Assembly (NCBI GenBank): GCA_030267565.1
Contig: BRXU01000015.1
Location: 991,001 to 1,055,000, forward strand
Direction: 5' to 3'
Length of the DNA: 64,000 nucleotides
Source: Pleodorina starrii
Lineage: Eukaryota > Chlorophyta > Chlorophyceae > Chlamydomonadales > Volvocaceae
Position 1 is the stretch's first letter. Each line of letters starts with the position of its first letter. The position numbers and the translations under genes are program-made. This document shows, piece by piece, positions 1 through 11,600 of this stretch. The notes beneath the pieces are model-generated. The model saw only the letters and a program-made list of their open reading frames with translations. It was not told the origin of the DNA and did not search any database.

Positions 1-36
1 CCCAGACCCTGAGATGGATAGAGCCAGCCGGTCAGA

Positions 37-41
37 TTACA
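37..41 (-). terminator. TGTAA poly(A) signal candidate behind the J/CS gene
   Basis: TGTAA on the minus strand lies two bases past the TAA stop at 44-46, and another TGTAA overlaps the stop. TGTAA is the usual volvocine poly(A) signal. Being this close to the stop would make an unusually short 3' UTR, so a later signal outside the window is also possible. Confidence 0.35.
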
Positions 42-43
42 CA

Positions 44-3000
44 TTACAGGGATGTAGGTAACAGCTGCGTGCGCGCCGGCGGCGCGCGACCCCTCCCACG
101 CCCCTGCGTCGCTGCCTGGGCACGTGCGGACCAAAGCCCTTCTGCCTCGGGGCACAGCGTCGCGAGATGGGAGCCAGCCGACGTCAGCTGCGTGCCCCCT
201 ACTGTCCCGGCCCCTGTCCCCACACCTTTCTTGTACAGGCGCTCCTCCTCCGTGGGCTCAGGACGCGCCAGGGTAATGGTCAGGCAGCGGCCCGCACGGC
301 GCCGGCCCGGCGCCGCCGCCGATGGCGGCACTCCCGGTGCCGGTGCGCTGACATCAGCATGTCGGCTGGGGGCTACCGCCGCTGCCGCAGCAGCCGCAGT
401 CGCAGCGGCCGCGACCGGCGCCGCCTTTGGCGGCAGCTCCCTGGCCGCAGTGCTGCCTTCGTCCGCCAGGCTCCAGCTGCTGAGCTCCGGAACCACCGCT
501 TGGTAGGCCGGCCGCCGAGCCGCCTCAGCGCTGCAGGTCGGGAGAGGGATGCAGGGGTCGATAAACGGGGTCTGGAAAGCGGCGGCCGGGCCAGAATTGC
601 CGCAGCCACGGCGGCACCCGCGAGAGGAGCAGCGGGGGCACGCAACGGCGGTCAACCTCCAGTCGCACCTGTTCCACCAGTAATGTCGCTCCAGCTGCAG
701 CCCCACGCCCCGCACCGCCACCGCCAGCCGCCGGGCGCCCACCTCCACCGCCACATCCTCCGATTGGACCCACCAGGGCAGCGACAGCTCCAGAACCACC
801 TGCGGCGGCGGCCAAACGTGCAGCCACGGCGGCGGCGGAGGGTGTTGCATTGTTACTGCATTGTTAATTGCAGTATCGACCCTTGGAGGTTCCGTCCCCG
901 GGCGGACAGTCATTTCACCAGCGAGGCGTGGGTGCTTTTTTCCATGATGTCGTGGCGTTGCTTGCCAGCGTCCGTGTCATGTTCTCGCTCATGCGGGGCA
1001 AGGCGCGTATCGACCCCCGTACCTCGTCTGGGAGCTGTGTCAGAACGTAAGGGGGCGGCAGGGACCGGGCTCCGTCGCTGTCACCCGCGAAGACCTGGCG
1101 CCACCAGGTGCCGCCGTCAGCGCCGGCGCTGCTGCCGCCGGTGCGCAGAGGCCACGCGGTCGGAGCGACCCGCGGCTCACTCGCCGCCGGCGGCGACTGC
1201 GGCGTGCCGAGACCAGGCGCCTCGTGCTGCGGCGCCTTCGTGAGGACCACGAGCGCGAAGAGTCCGTCGGCCGTCCTGCGAGTACACGGTGGGCTACCCT
1301 CAGGTGCACTGCAGCAAATGCACATATGGCACCCCCTCACGCTCCTCAAGGGTTCCAAGCATACACCCGCCCTACACGCACACACGTACACGCACACACG
1401 TACACACACACACCGCACGCACACCACGCGCACGTACCTCTGCACCTCGACGGGCGCCGCCGGGTCCAGGGCGCCCGCCAGCGTCCGCTGCACCACGGGG
1501 AGGCCACCCGCGGGCCCCAGCCGCAGCACGCCGCCCCGCACCTCCGCGCGCAATTCGCGGTCGTGCCGCCCTGTGAAGGCGGGGGAAAGACGGGCAGATG
1601 GATGGTTGGAGGGAAGGTAAAGGCTAGGCCAGCTCCACGTCTCAATAAGCAAGCAAGGGTGCAGCTAGATGGCACAAGCACAGGCACAGACGGGCCCGCT
1701 GGCCCCACCCTGGTAGGGGGTCTCGCGGGTCAGCTTGCTCGCTTGCTGATCAACACGCGAGCTTGGACCGCACGGTAGCGCTAAGCACCAAGTTTTGGCG
1801 CGCCCACATAATTTCATGGACCGGCCAGCAAGCCAGCCGCGCACGCACCGTTGGGCAGGTAGCAGGCCAGCAGCACGTGGCGGCCCGTCTGGGTCCACAT
1901 GTACAGTCGGCCCAGGGCAGCATCGTACCGCACCTGCAGCACAGCACCACACGGCGGGCGGGCGTCGGGGAAGCCGCGCGCGACGGGCGGTGGTGGTGGC
2001 GACGCGAACCAATCCAACCGGCCTAACCGCCGGGCGGCCCGCCCTTTGCGGTTGAGGGCGCTTGCCTCCGGCTCGTTTCCTCCGCCAATCCTTCTCGCTG
2101 GTCTGCTGGTTCAACCTTTCAACCTCACCGTGTGTTGTGGTTGTTACACTGCGCACCGCTCGCACCCGACCTCAGCACCTCACCAGATGATCGTGCCTTG
2201 ACGCCGCCAGCGCCGCCGCCTCATTGAAGGCCCGCAGCTCCCGCAGCTGTGCCTCCGAACGGTGGTGGGGATCCGACGACGCCAGCCTGCCGCGCGCACG
2301 AGAGAGAGATGGCACACGGTCAAAAGAGTCCAGGGAGGGTGCAGCGCACCAGTCCCAACGATATAGCGAAGCGTGTGCAAACACATGGAAGCATGTCGGC
2401 GGATCTCTGTGCTTGTGCGTAATAACCAAGCACGCGAAAACTTCCGCTCTCGCCCTTGTCCTCCCTCCGTCGCCCTGTACGACAGTACGGATGCTGTCGT
2501 GTCGTACCCCACCTGCGGTCGTCCTCCAGACGCTTGGCCTCCATCTCCCGGCGCCCCAGCCTCTCCAACATGGATCCCGGGGCCACCACCAGCGGCCAGT
2601 GGAGCGGGTGGCTGCCCTGTCGGCGCAGCACGTCGAGACGCGATGTGGCGCGACGCGGCGCAGCCGGCACAACGCAATGCGACGCAATGTGGCGGAGGTC
2701 CGGGGGTTCGGGTTTCGGGTCAGCGTGCTTATCCACAAGCCATGTACACGGACAAGCTGTACCATAGCGCAGGTTCAGGTGCCGTGCTTGATGTCTTGTG
2801 ATGTGAAGCATTTCCGCACCCTATTACCGCCGGCTACGCTAGGGAGTATGGATGACGGCAGCGGAAGGTCTAGGCGCCGGCAACCCGATGGCACCTAGGC
2901 ACGAGGCGCATCCCCTTCCCACCCCGACACCTCAACGAGCCTTCATGGCAAGGTGCAATTGCACACACGTAGTCCCCATGCACCCTGGAGGCGCGTGTGA

Positions 3001-4000
3001 GGCCACCAAAGCACCCCACCACCACCACCACCCCACACACGCGCTGCGCACACACCGCCACGCACCCTCCAGTGCTGCCGACGGGCGCAGAAGCTGCAGA
3101 AGGGCATGCCGCAGACGGAGCAGTCCCGAGTGGCGGGCCGGCCGCACAGCTCGCAGGTTACCACCAGCTGGCAGCTAGCCACCACAGCGCCGCCCCCGAG
3201 GCCGTGGCCGATGCCGCCGCCACCGCCGGTCGCGGCCGCGGCAGCGGCTGCGGCGGCGCAGCGCGCCTGCAGCTCCGCCAGTAGCGCGCCCTCACCGCCG
3301 CATGACTGGGGGGCTCGAGTGGGAGAAGAGAGAGGGGACGATGGAGGCGGCAACCGGTCAGGGAATGGCCGATTGAAGTGCGGGTACTCATAAAGACGTG
3401 GGCAGGGCAGGACAGGGCAGGGCAGGGTGGCTCTTGCCTCTACGGGCTGTGGGGCGAGGAAGGCCAGCCGGCGGGCCCTCAGCGTCTCACCCTCTGGCGG
3501 TCCTGGTGAACGTACTGGCGCAGGTAATCGTACGAGCACGTGTCGTACGCGGCGCGGCGGCGCGGGTCGCCCAGGACCTCCCAGGCCGCCTGCACGCGCG
3601 CAAAGGCGGCGGCGGTGCCGCCCTTGTCCGGGTGCCAGCGCCGGGCGGCCTCACGGTACGCCTGCGGGAGGAGCGAGGGTGAGGAATTAGGAATAATGCA
3701 GAGCAACGAAGGAACCGAGCACCCGACGTTGACAAATGGACCCACCAACACTGACCAACACACCTGCGCCGTGAGGGAGCGGATCCCAACAACGCTGGAA
3801 CCATGCCACCTTTTCGCGGCGCATGTACTTCGCCGTGCACTGCCATTTGTACGGGTCGGGCACCGTAACTGCCCCCCTGCTTCCGCCCTGCCCCTGCTCA
3901 CCCGCTTGACCTCCTCGTGACCGGCGCCGAAGGGCAGCCCCAGCACATCGTAGTGGCTGGCGGTGGCCGGCCAGCCCCGGCGATGAGGACGAGGGTCCAT
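44..4000 (-). CDS. DnaJ / zinc finger / double CS-domain co-chaperone, about 647 aa, nine exons
   Basis: Exons in transcription order: 4000-3902, 3661-3491, 3305-3066, 2616-2513, 2286-2184, 1933-1849, 1570-1438, 1275-1023, 799-44; all phases agree and the sum is 1944 nt. Residues 16-85 form a J domain (HYDVLGLPF start, HPD at about 43-45), so the protein should stimulate an Hsp70 ATPase. Residues 141-177 hold a cross-brace zinc finger: C-x2-C-x7-C-x2-C-x4-C-x2-C-x4-H followed by an HPxH. Residues about 240-340 look like a NudC/p23-type CS domain (YMWTQT start, LPNG, closing LFALVVLTK). A second CS-like fold starts near 387 and resembles the PIH-protein C-terminus (LELSLPWW, then CLTITLARP near the end), split by an Ala-rich insert. 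Domain calls are by eye. Hsp70/Hsp90 client folding, perhaps axonemal dynein preassembly, is inference from CS/PIH families. The start is the first ATG before the J domain. The long last exon could hide one more intron. Confidence 0.78.
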
Positions 4001-5647
4001 TGGTCCCTCCTCGGGCCGCAGTCGCGCAGGCGCTGGATCAGCACTGGTGCCGGTGCTGTGCGTGGCGCCTTGGAGCAGGTCCGCAGGTTGGCAGGTTCGG
4101 CTAAGCCTCGAAGATTTCGTCGGTGTGCACCGCGCAGTTGCGTTTGGTGGCTTTTTGATATTTGTTTCGCCGGAAAACGGTAAGGGCGTCACAGGGCGGC
4201 AGCAGCACAGCGCTGGGTGGGGCGCAAGGAGGCAGTGCGGAGCGATACGATGTACGGAGCGACGCCTACACAGCAACTAGGAGCAGCAGCGAGTTTAGAG
4301 GTGTCGAGGGACCGGTCGTCGGCTGCTCATGCGAAGATGCGATTCCACCAAAAAGAGGGAGCGAGGCGTCTGGGACTGGCCAGGACTGTACAGCAGAAGC
4401 AAGGGCGGGCAGGAGTGTGGCTGCTCTACACTTTGCTGCTGTCGAGGCATTAAAGGGTTGCGGATTGGGCAGCCAGGCGCGCCGACAGTGCGCCAATCAA
4501 GACGCGGGAAAGGCGCTGCGTGTTTGTAGAGCTGGGAGGCGGCTTGGACGCCTTTGGTGCCGTGCTGGGCTGCGGGAGGGCAGGAGCAGCCCGAGACCTG
4601 GTCCGGCCCTTGGATGGGCCCAAAACAGGTGCCTCGTTGGGCCCACACGCTGAAGCCGAGGAACTTCAGAAGGCAGATTTTGCCATACTACATCTACCAT
4701 AGATTCTCAGCGCTGGTTGTTGTGGTTCTTTGCGCAAAGGCCTCATGGGGCCTGGGTCACCGCGCTTGGGGTTGGCTTGCGCCGTCGTTCGACGTCGTTC
4801 GCGACCAAAGGTGGCGTGTGTTGGTTGATCGGCACTGCTCGTAAGTTGGCATGTGTTATTCAGCAACCAGTCCTGATGTGTTGTTGCGGAAGGGACGGGC
4901 TGAGCAGGCCTAGGGCAAGGGCGGGCAAGACGTTGGTCAGGCCAACGGTAACCGAGGCAACGGAAACACCGATGGCTCGTTTGCAGCTTTGCACCATGAA
5001 TTCTCAAAAGGCGATGCTGGCACGGATTTCAGCGCTATCTTTACGTCCTAAGATCGTCATAAGGGCTACGCAGCACGCGCCTCGCGCCAGTCCCGTCTTT
5101 ACACCGGAACACCGCCATAAGCGAGCGACTTGACACTGAACTATCCGAGCACAGGCAGATTAATCTATATTATATTTATTATGACTTTAGCAGCTCTGTG
5201 ACAGGCTTTGGCGCATTATGGCCTCCGCTTGCAGCCTTTAGGATCGAAGTCAAAGGGACGCCGTAGTCAGGCTGCCCCAACGGATTCGGAATTATCCAGA
5301 AGGGCCAGAGCTGACTAAATGATTTCTCAATTAAAAGTTATATCATAACAGCAAACACCACTGAAGGCTCACACTTGCTGCGCGTCATGCCCCAAGCTGT
5401 CAGGTCAATAGATGATTACTCAACAAGAACATTTTGAGGATCTCGCAACTGCTGTTGAATCAACAAAATAGATTTGGAGCTCTGTGTCGCTCTACTGGAC
5501 CAGATCAAAGGTTGCTTCTTTAAAGCCTTTGGAACTTCCGGCCATACGAGGGAATCGGAGAAGCACGACAATGCATTATGAAGACACTTAAAGTAGCTTC
5601 AATCATTAGTTCCTGGAAGGACAGGCGTGGCGGGAAATCGGGAGCAG
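4001..5647. promoter_or_regulatory. Divergent promoter region between the J/CS gene and SEC8
   Basis: About 1.65 kb separates the two start codons and no convincing exon was found in it. GC falls sharply from about 5130 to 5620, with a TATA-like run (tatattatattta) near 5166-5178, some 470 bases before the SEC8 ATG. This base-composition dip is typical of volvocine gene starts. Transcription start sites cannot be placed from sequence alone. Confidence 0.5.
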
Positions 5648-8600
5648 ATGGAAGGCGCCAGCCGGCAGCAAGCTCTGGTGGACTGGGCAGCTGTCGACGA
5701 GGAGATCAAGTCCGTCCCGGCTGAGTACCGGGAGGTGCTATTCCACCCACTGAAGCATGTGGTGGAGGTGTTCAGCGCGCCAGACCCGCAAGGCTTGACG
5801 CAAGAGGTGTGCGCGGCGCAGCGGGTGCCGCAGTACACATCATGGCCTAGAAGCTACATCTCAAGCGCTCATCGGGTGCAGGCCTTGGAGGGTTCCGGCT
5901 TCGACAACCGCTGCCCGTCCTGCCCGGCCCATGGGTCATTTCGGCCCCAACTGCTTTACTCTGCCGTACTACCTGGGACGGCTGCCTGAGCCCCTGCTGT
6001 AATTCACCCACTCAGACACCCAACTCCCTACTTACCTGAACGCCTTTCACGCGGGGTGCTGTGCAACGCTCTAAACGCATGTGCCATCCAGCACTCCGAG
6101 GGTGCTCTGTGCCTGCCGGTGCTGCTCCCCAAAAGCGTCGCCCTCCGTTGTCTCTCAGTCCCGCTCCCCACACCTCACCTCACACCTCACCTCACCTCCA
6201 CAGCTGCGCGACGCCTCCGAGCGCCTGGGCTACCAGCTGGACGCGGTGGTGGAGGGCTACCACGCCGGGTTCGCGCGCTCCATCCAAAACTACAGCCAGA
6301 TCCTGCAGCTGTTCCAGGAGTCCAAGGAGCAGGTGGGGCCGGGGGGGTGGGGTGGGCACACGCGTATCCCACACCCCAACCCCCGCATCCCACATCCCGC
6401 AGGGTCCCGCTGCCGTATGGGGGCCGGGCTGCGCCCAGTCACACCACGTACCGCATCCCGCTCCCCACTCCGTAGCCGGAGCCGGGCTGGGACTAGGCTG
6501 GGCCGAGTCACATGCCCAGACACGTGCCTCGAGTGTCGGGATGGGGTGATGTCAGCTAGGGCAAGGATGGGGGGGGCCAGACGGTGTCAGCCCGCTGCGT
6601 TGCGCTGCGCCCCGCTGCTGTGGATCCGCAGGCTCTCAATCTGGCACGTGGCTGCGGACCGCTTCACCAGCCAGCGGCCCGGTAGCTTAGCTCAGCTCAG
6701 CTTAGCTCAGCTCAGCTTAGCTTAGCTTAGCTTAGCTTACTTTAGCGGGCCACATCACATCATAGCGGGTCACAGCCTGGCGCTGCTGTCCTAGCCGCGG
6801 GGCCGCCGTGTGCTGGCAGAGCTCCGGGAAGCTCACAGGGGTGCACGGGGTGGCGACGCGGGGGTGCTGGGATGGCGGATCAGATCGGCACGTAAGATGG
6901 GAGGACGTACGGGATACTGGGACCGGTACTGGGTACACTACTGTCGTCATGGAAACACGGGGGTGCACCGCCGCAGCGCCGCCCCCTTCTTCTCCCCCCG
7001 CCAATGCGATGCGGTGTGATGCGATCTTGGAGGCGCCGCGAGCTTGTCCAATTGCTCTGCCCGGGCTGGGTCGTCTGGGGCCTGCCTGCTATTGACCGCG
7101 GACGGAAATACAGACAGACGGACGGACGGACGCGGCCCCGGCCTATACGTGGATAACCCCCACTGCAGGTTGACTCTCTGAAGCGGTCGCTGGCGGATGC
7201 CGCCAAGCAACTGGGCGCCCATTCCAAGTACCTCAACACGCAGGTGGGGGAAGGGCGGGTCGTGGGATCGGGGCTTGCCCCTTTCATAGAGGCAGGTGGG
7301 GGAAGGGTTTGGCAAGGTTGGCTGCGGCGGGTTTTCGATTGTCGCGGACAGCCGCACACAGACCCTCTGAACCCGTCGCCCCTCCTTCCCGCCCGTCTTC
7401 CGCCTCCTCCCCTCCCTCCCTCCCTCCCTCTCCCCGCTGGCTGCCTCAATGCCCTGCCTCAACGGTGTGCAACTGGCGTGCACGGGCGCAGTGGCGCAAG
7501 ACGCTGTCCCTGGAGTCGTCTCTGCGGCTGCTGGCGGACATTGGCACCGTCGCGGAGGTGCCCGCACGCGTGGACGCAGCCCTCACGGCGCGGGTGGGTG
7601 GCTGGCTGGGTGGGTGGGTTCCGGGTTGAGCCCAGGCCCAGGCCCGCGCCGCGCCCGCAGCAACTCCCCTTCCCTTAGGTTCCCTTTGCCCTCCCTCCCC
7701 ATCGTGCCGCCCCTGCTGCCTTCTCCTCCTTTCCCTCCCCCGCTCCCTTCCTCAGGACTGGCCCCGGGCCGTGTCCTGTCTGCTGGAGGGCGCCACCCTG
7801 CTGGCCCACGAGGAGCTCCGCCGCGTGGGGGCCCTGCGCAAGCTGCGAGCCGACATGGTGTCGCTGGCGGGCTGGATCCAGGATCAGATGATGGACGAGC
7901 TGACGGCACGGATCTTCAGCGGATCTAGGGCTTCAACCTCGGCCGCGGCCGCCACCGGCGGCTCGGCGGCCGGCGGCGGCGGCGGCGGTGTTGCGGTGGG
8001 CTTGCCGGGCGCGGCGCAGCTGGCGGCTCTGGAGACGGCGCGGGGGCAGCGGATGCGGGGAGGAGGACCCGGAGGAGGTGGTGGTGGGGGGCTGCAGCTG
8101 CCGGGGCGGCAGGCGCCGGGCTGGCGGCGGAAGGGCCCGGAGCCGGCGTACAAGCTGGTCACGGTGAGAGGCGGGACGGGGACGAGGGGGGGGGTTGGGT
8201 GGGGTGGGCGGGGCTGGGTTGCATTGGGCAGGAAGTCTGGGGTGACCGCCCCGGGCCGCACCTCCCGCCATCCCTCAGGCGGGGGATGGGGGGAAGGTCG
8301 AGGAGGAGCTCGGAGCGCCTGCCGTGTACATGGAATGGGCGTGCACAGGGCGGGGTGGCGCGACTTATTTCCCCCACCAGCACTGAATGGCCCATGTTTT
8401 CGTGTGCAGCTCGGCACGCACCGACAGCCCGCGCGCACGCTTTCCTGTGATCTGCTCCGCATCGACATCAACACGCCTACACATGTACACACACGTCAAC
8501 ACAACACCGCATCCCACTGCCGAAGCTCTTTCGACTCGCTCCCTCCTCCACCGCCTCGACTCCCCCGGGAAGGAAATCCAACAGCCCCCACCCGCCGCTC

Positions 8601-11600
8601 AAATCCCCACCCACGCCCTGGCCACCGCACCCCCCCTCCCCCACCCCCACCCGCAGGAGACGCTCAAGAACACGCGGTCTGCCTCCCAGGAGCTGCGCAA
8701 TGCGCTGTCAATGGGCTCAGGGGCCTTATCCGGACCGGGGCCTGGGCCGGGTGGCGCAGCTGCTGGTGGTGCGGGCGGGGTCGTGCGCGGTGGCGGCGTC
8801 GGAATTGGGGTCGGAGTCGGCGGCGGCGGCGACATCTGTGTGGATGTGGATGCGGCGATGCGCCACGTCTCCAGCCGGGAGCTGGTGGCCTGCCTGGCGC
8901 AGGTACGACATGACATCGTACACCGTACAGTACGGGCGGGGTTGCATACCGGTCCAGTATGGATGGAGCTCATGGGACAGGGGGTTGGGTGGGGAAGGCC
9001 GTCGTTGCGCCCGCGGACTCGCGGAGGCGCTGACCCGTGGGTCGGAACTGCGCTGGCGGTGCGGAGGGAGAGGCGCTCCGCGCCGCTCCGAGCACCCTGG
9101 CAGGAATTGTGAGGGCGCGGGCATCCCGGGGCAGTCGCCACCCGCACGTGATGGGGTCCTCTGCTTCCGACCTCCCTGGTGCGACCTGCCTCACTGCCTC
9201 GCTGCCTCGCGGGGACTTAGGGTTGTCTTGCTGCCGGTCACCGGCATGGCGCTCTGCCCGGTGTGCTCTTGTCAAATGACCCGTGGGTCGCAGGTCGGCG
9301 GCGTGCTGGAGGCCAAGAACCACGTCGCACAGCAGGCGCAAGCCGAGGTGAGCGGGGCGGGGCCCGGGGGGTGGGGTTGGGGTTGAGTGCGTAGGCGGGG
9401 AGGCAAGCACTTCATTGGACACGGTATCACAAGAACTGACCTCTCCACCTGCCTCGCCGCCAATTCTCTCCCACCTCCCCGATCGCCCCCCCCCGCCATG
9501 CCTGCACGCCGTCTCCGTCCTTTCGCTGTGGTATCGTCGTTTTCCTCCCGTCATGCCTCCAGTCATGCCTCCCGCCATGCCTCCCATCATGCCTCCCCGC
9601 GGCTCTCCCTCCTCGCCCCGCTGCCTCCCCCCCACCGTCAGATGCGCGCACTCATCGGGCGCAGCGTGGAGACCTTCCTGCAGCACCAGGCAGCAGCAGC
9701 AGCAGCAGCCAGCCACTCGGGACCGACGGCGGGGACGCACACCGGCGAGCACGGCGCCGGCGCCCTGGCCCTCGGCGGATTCGGCGGCGGCGGGGTGGAC
9801 CCGGGCCTGGGGGCCCTGGGTGTGGGGCCGGGGTCGTCTCTGAGCCGGGGGCAGCGGCTGCTGGCTCAGCGACTGGTGTCGCACATGGCGGGCTCCTGCG
9901 TGCAGGTATGTGAGGGCTGGCTGCCGCTGCTGCCGCTGCCGCTGCTGCTGAGGGGAGTTTTCGTTGCCGGGTGGCGGCGCATGCGGAGGGGGGCGTGCGT
10001 GGTTTCGGCGCGGCCTGCCTCCCCGGACAGATGCCCAACCGTGTGCACACGCGAGCTCTCGCTCAGCGCCCCCTCCCCTCCCCTCCCCGCGCCGCCGGGT
10101 CCGTTCGCTAAGCCGTCTCCGTCTCCGCTGCGGCATCTTCTTTTTATCCCTCGCCGCACTGCGCTGTGCGTTCCTTTTCGCGCGCCTCTTCGCGACCCCT
10201 GTCGCCCCTTGGCGCCCCCCCCCCCTGTGCACAGGCTCTGGGTCGGCTCCAGCACGTGCTCGAGGAGCTGGCCAACGCACCCGCCACCACTCAGAGCTCA
10301 GCGCTGGACGTGCTGGTCTCCCTGCGCCAGGGAGGGGCTGACGGGGGGCCGGGTGGCGGCGGCGGGATGGCGCGGGGCGGGCAAGGGGGAGCGGCAGGCG
10401 GCGGGGGCCGGGAGCTGATGCTGATGCAGCCCGGGCGGCGACGGGGCGCGGCAGGAGGAGGGGGAGGCGGAGCGGGAGGAGGCGGGGGAGGTGGCCTGAC
10501 CGCCCGGGAGCGGGCGGCGTATCTCAAGGAGGAGTATCAGAGGATGTGGGACGTGATGCAGGTGAGGACGGGGCAGGCGGGTGGGTGAGGAGGGCGTGGG
10601 ACGGGGGTGTCTTATGTGGGTGAGGAACCGGCTTAGGGTTTAAGTTGTAGGTTTTAAGAACCCTAAACTGCTTTGCCTGCGCCCCTGCAGACATGACATC
10701 CCGCCTCGTCCTTCGGAAGAGGGAGCCTTTTCTTTTCCCGATAGCGTTGTTGACGGTCGCACCCCCTCGGTATCATTTTTTACCCCCTAAAAAGAGCACA
10801 CACCGCACGGTCATATACCGTGGGCCGGCCCACGCCGTCCCGGACAACAAACACACAGCCCAGCCCCTCCCCCCCGCATCCCTCATCCCTCACCAGGAGG
10901 AGCTGCAGCAGCTGCTGGGCGACTTGCTGCAGGCGGGCGGCGCCCGCAGGAGGCCCACGAGGCGACCCGGGGGGCGGGGCGGACCCACGGGTCAGCAAGG
11001 CGGCGGCGGCGACGGCGGCGGCGGCGGTGGCCCGGGGTACGGCTCCCTGAGCGGCGGTGTGCAGTCGCTGCTCTCCAACCTCAACCCGGTGCACTTCCTG
11101 GAGCAGTTGGCGGCGCTGGCAGAGCGTACGGCAGACCTGGCGGAGAGCGCTCTGGGGGGAGAAGGTGGCGGCGGAGGCGGCGGGGGAGGTGGAGGTGGGG
11201 GTGCTGCTGCTGGTGCTGGAGGTGGTGCGCAAGGTAAGCACTGGGGGTGGGGCCAGGGGCGGCAGGCGGTCTACCTCTGCAGCGGGTACCTAGTGGGTGG
11301 GCCTCTGTGTCGTTCTTGTGAGCACGGAGTGTTGTGAGGCTGGGTGCAAGGTGCCCGGATGGCAGGATGGATGGATGGATGGATGGATAAATGGCGCAAC
11401 GAGCGAGATGGGCAATGCGCACAGCGAGCACTGGCGCACTGGCATACCCCCTCCCTCCCTCCCTACCTACCCGGCGCCCCCCTCTCCGCAGGCGCTCGTC
11501 CGCATCAGCAGCAGCTGCAGCCGCAGCCATCGTTGCTGCAACAACAACAGCAGCAGCAAGCGGCGGCCAAACGGCCTCCGGGGCGGCGGGAGGTGGCGGG

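Noticed and set aside
5627..5647. GTG at 5627 as the SEC8 start
   Set aside because: ATG 5648 is in frame, and a GTG start is not expected in a nuclear gene.
8970..10280. Minus-strand open frame of 436 codons across SEC8 exons 7-9
   Set aside because: It spans true plus-strand exons and introns that fit SEC8; the translation is low-complexity Arg, Gly and Pro.
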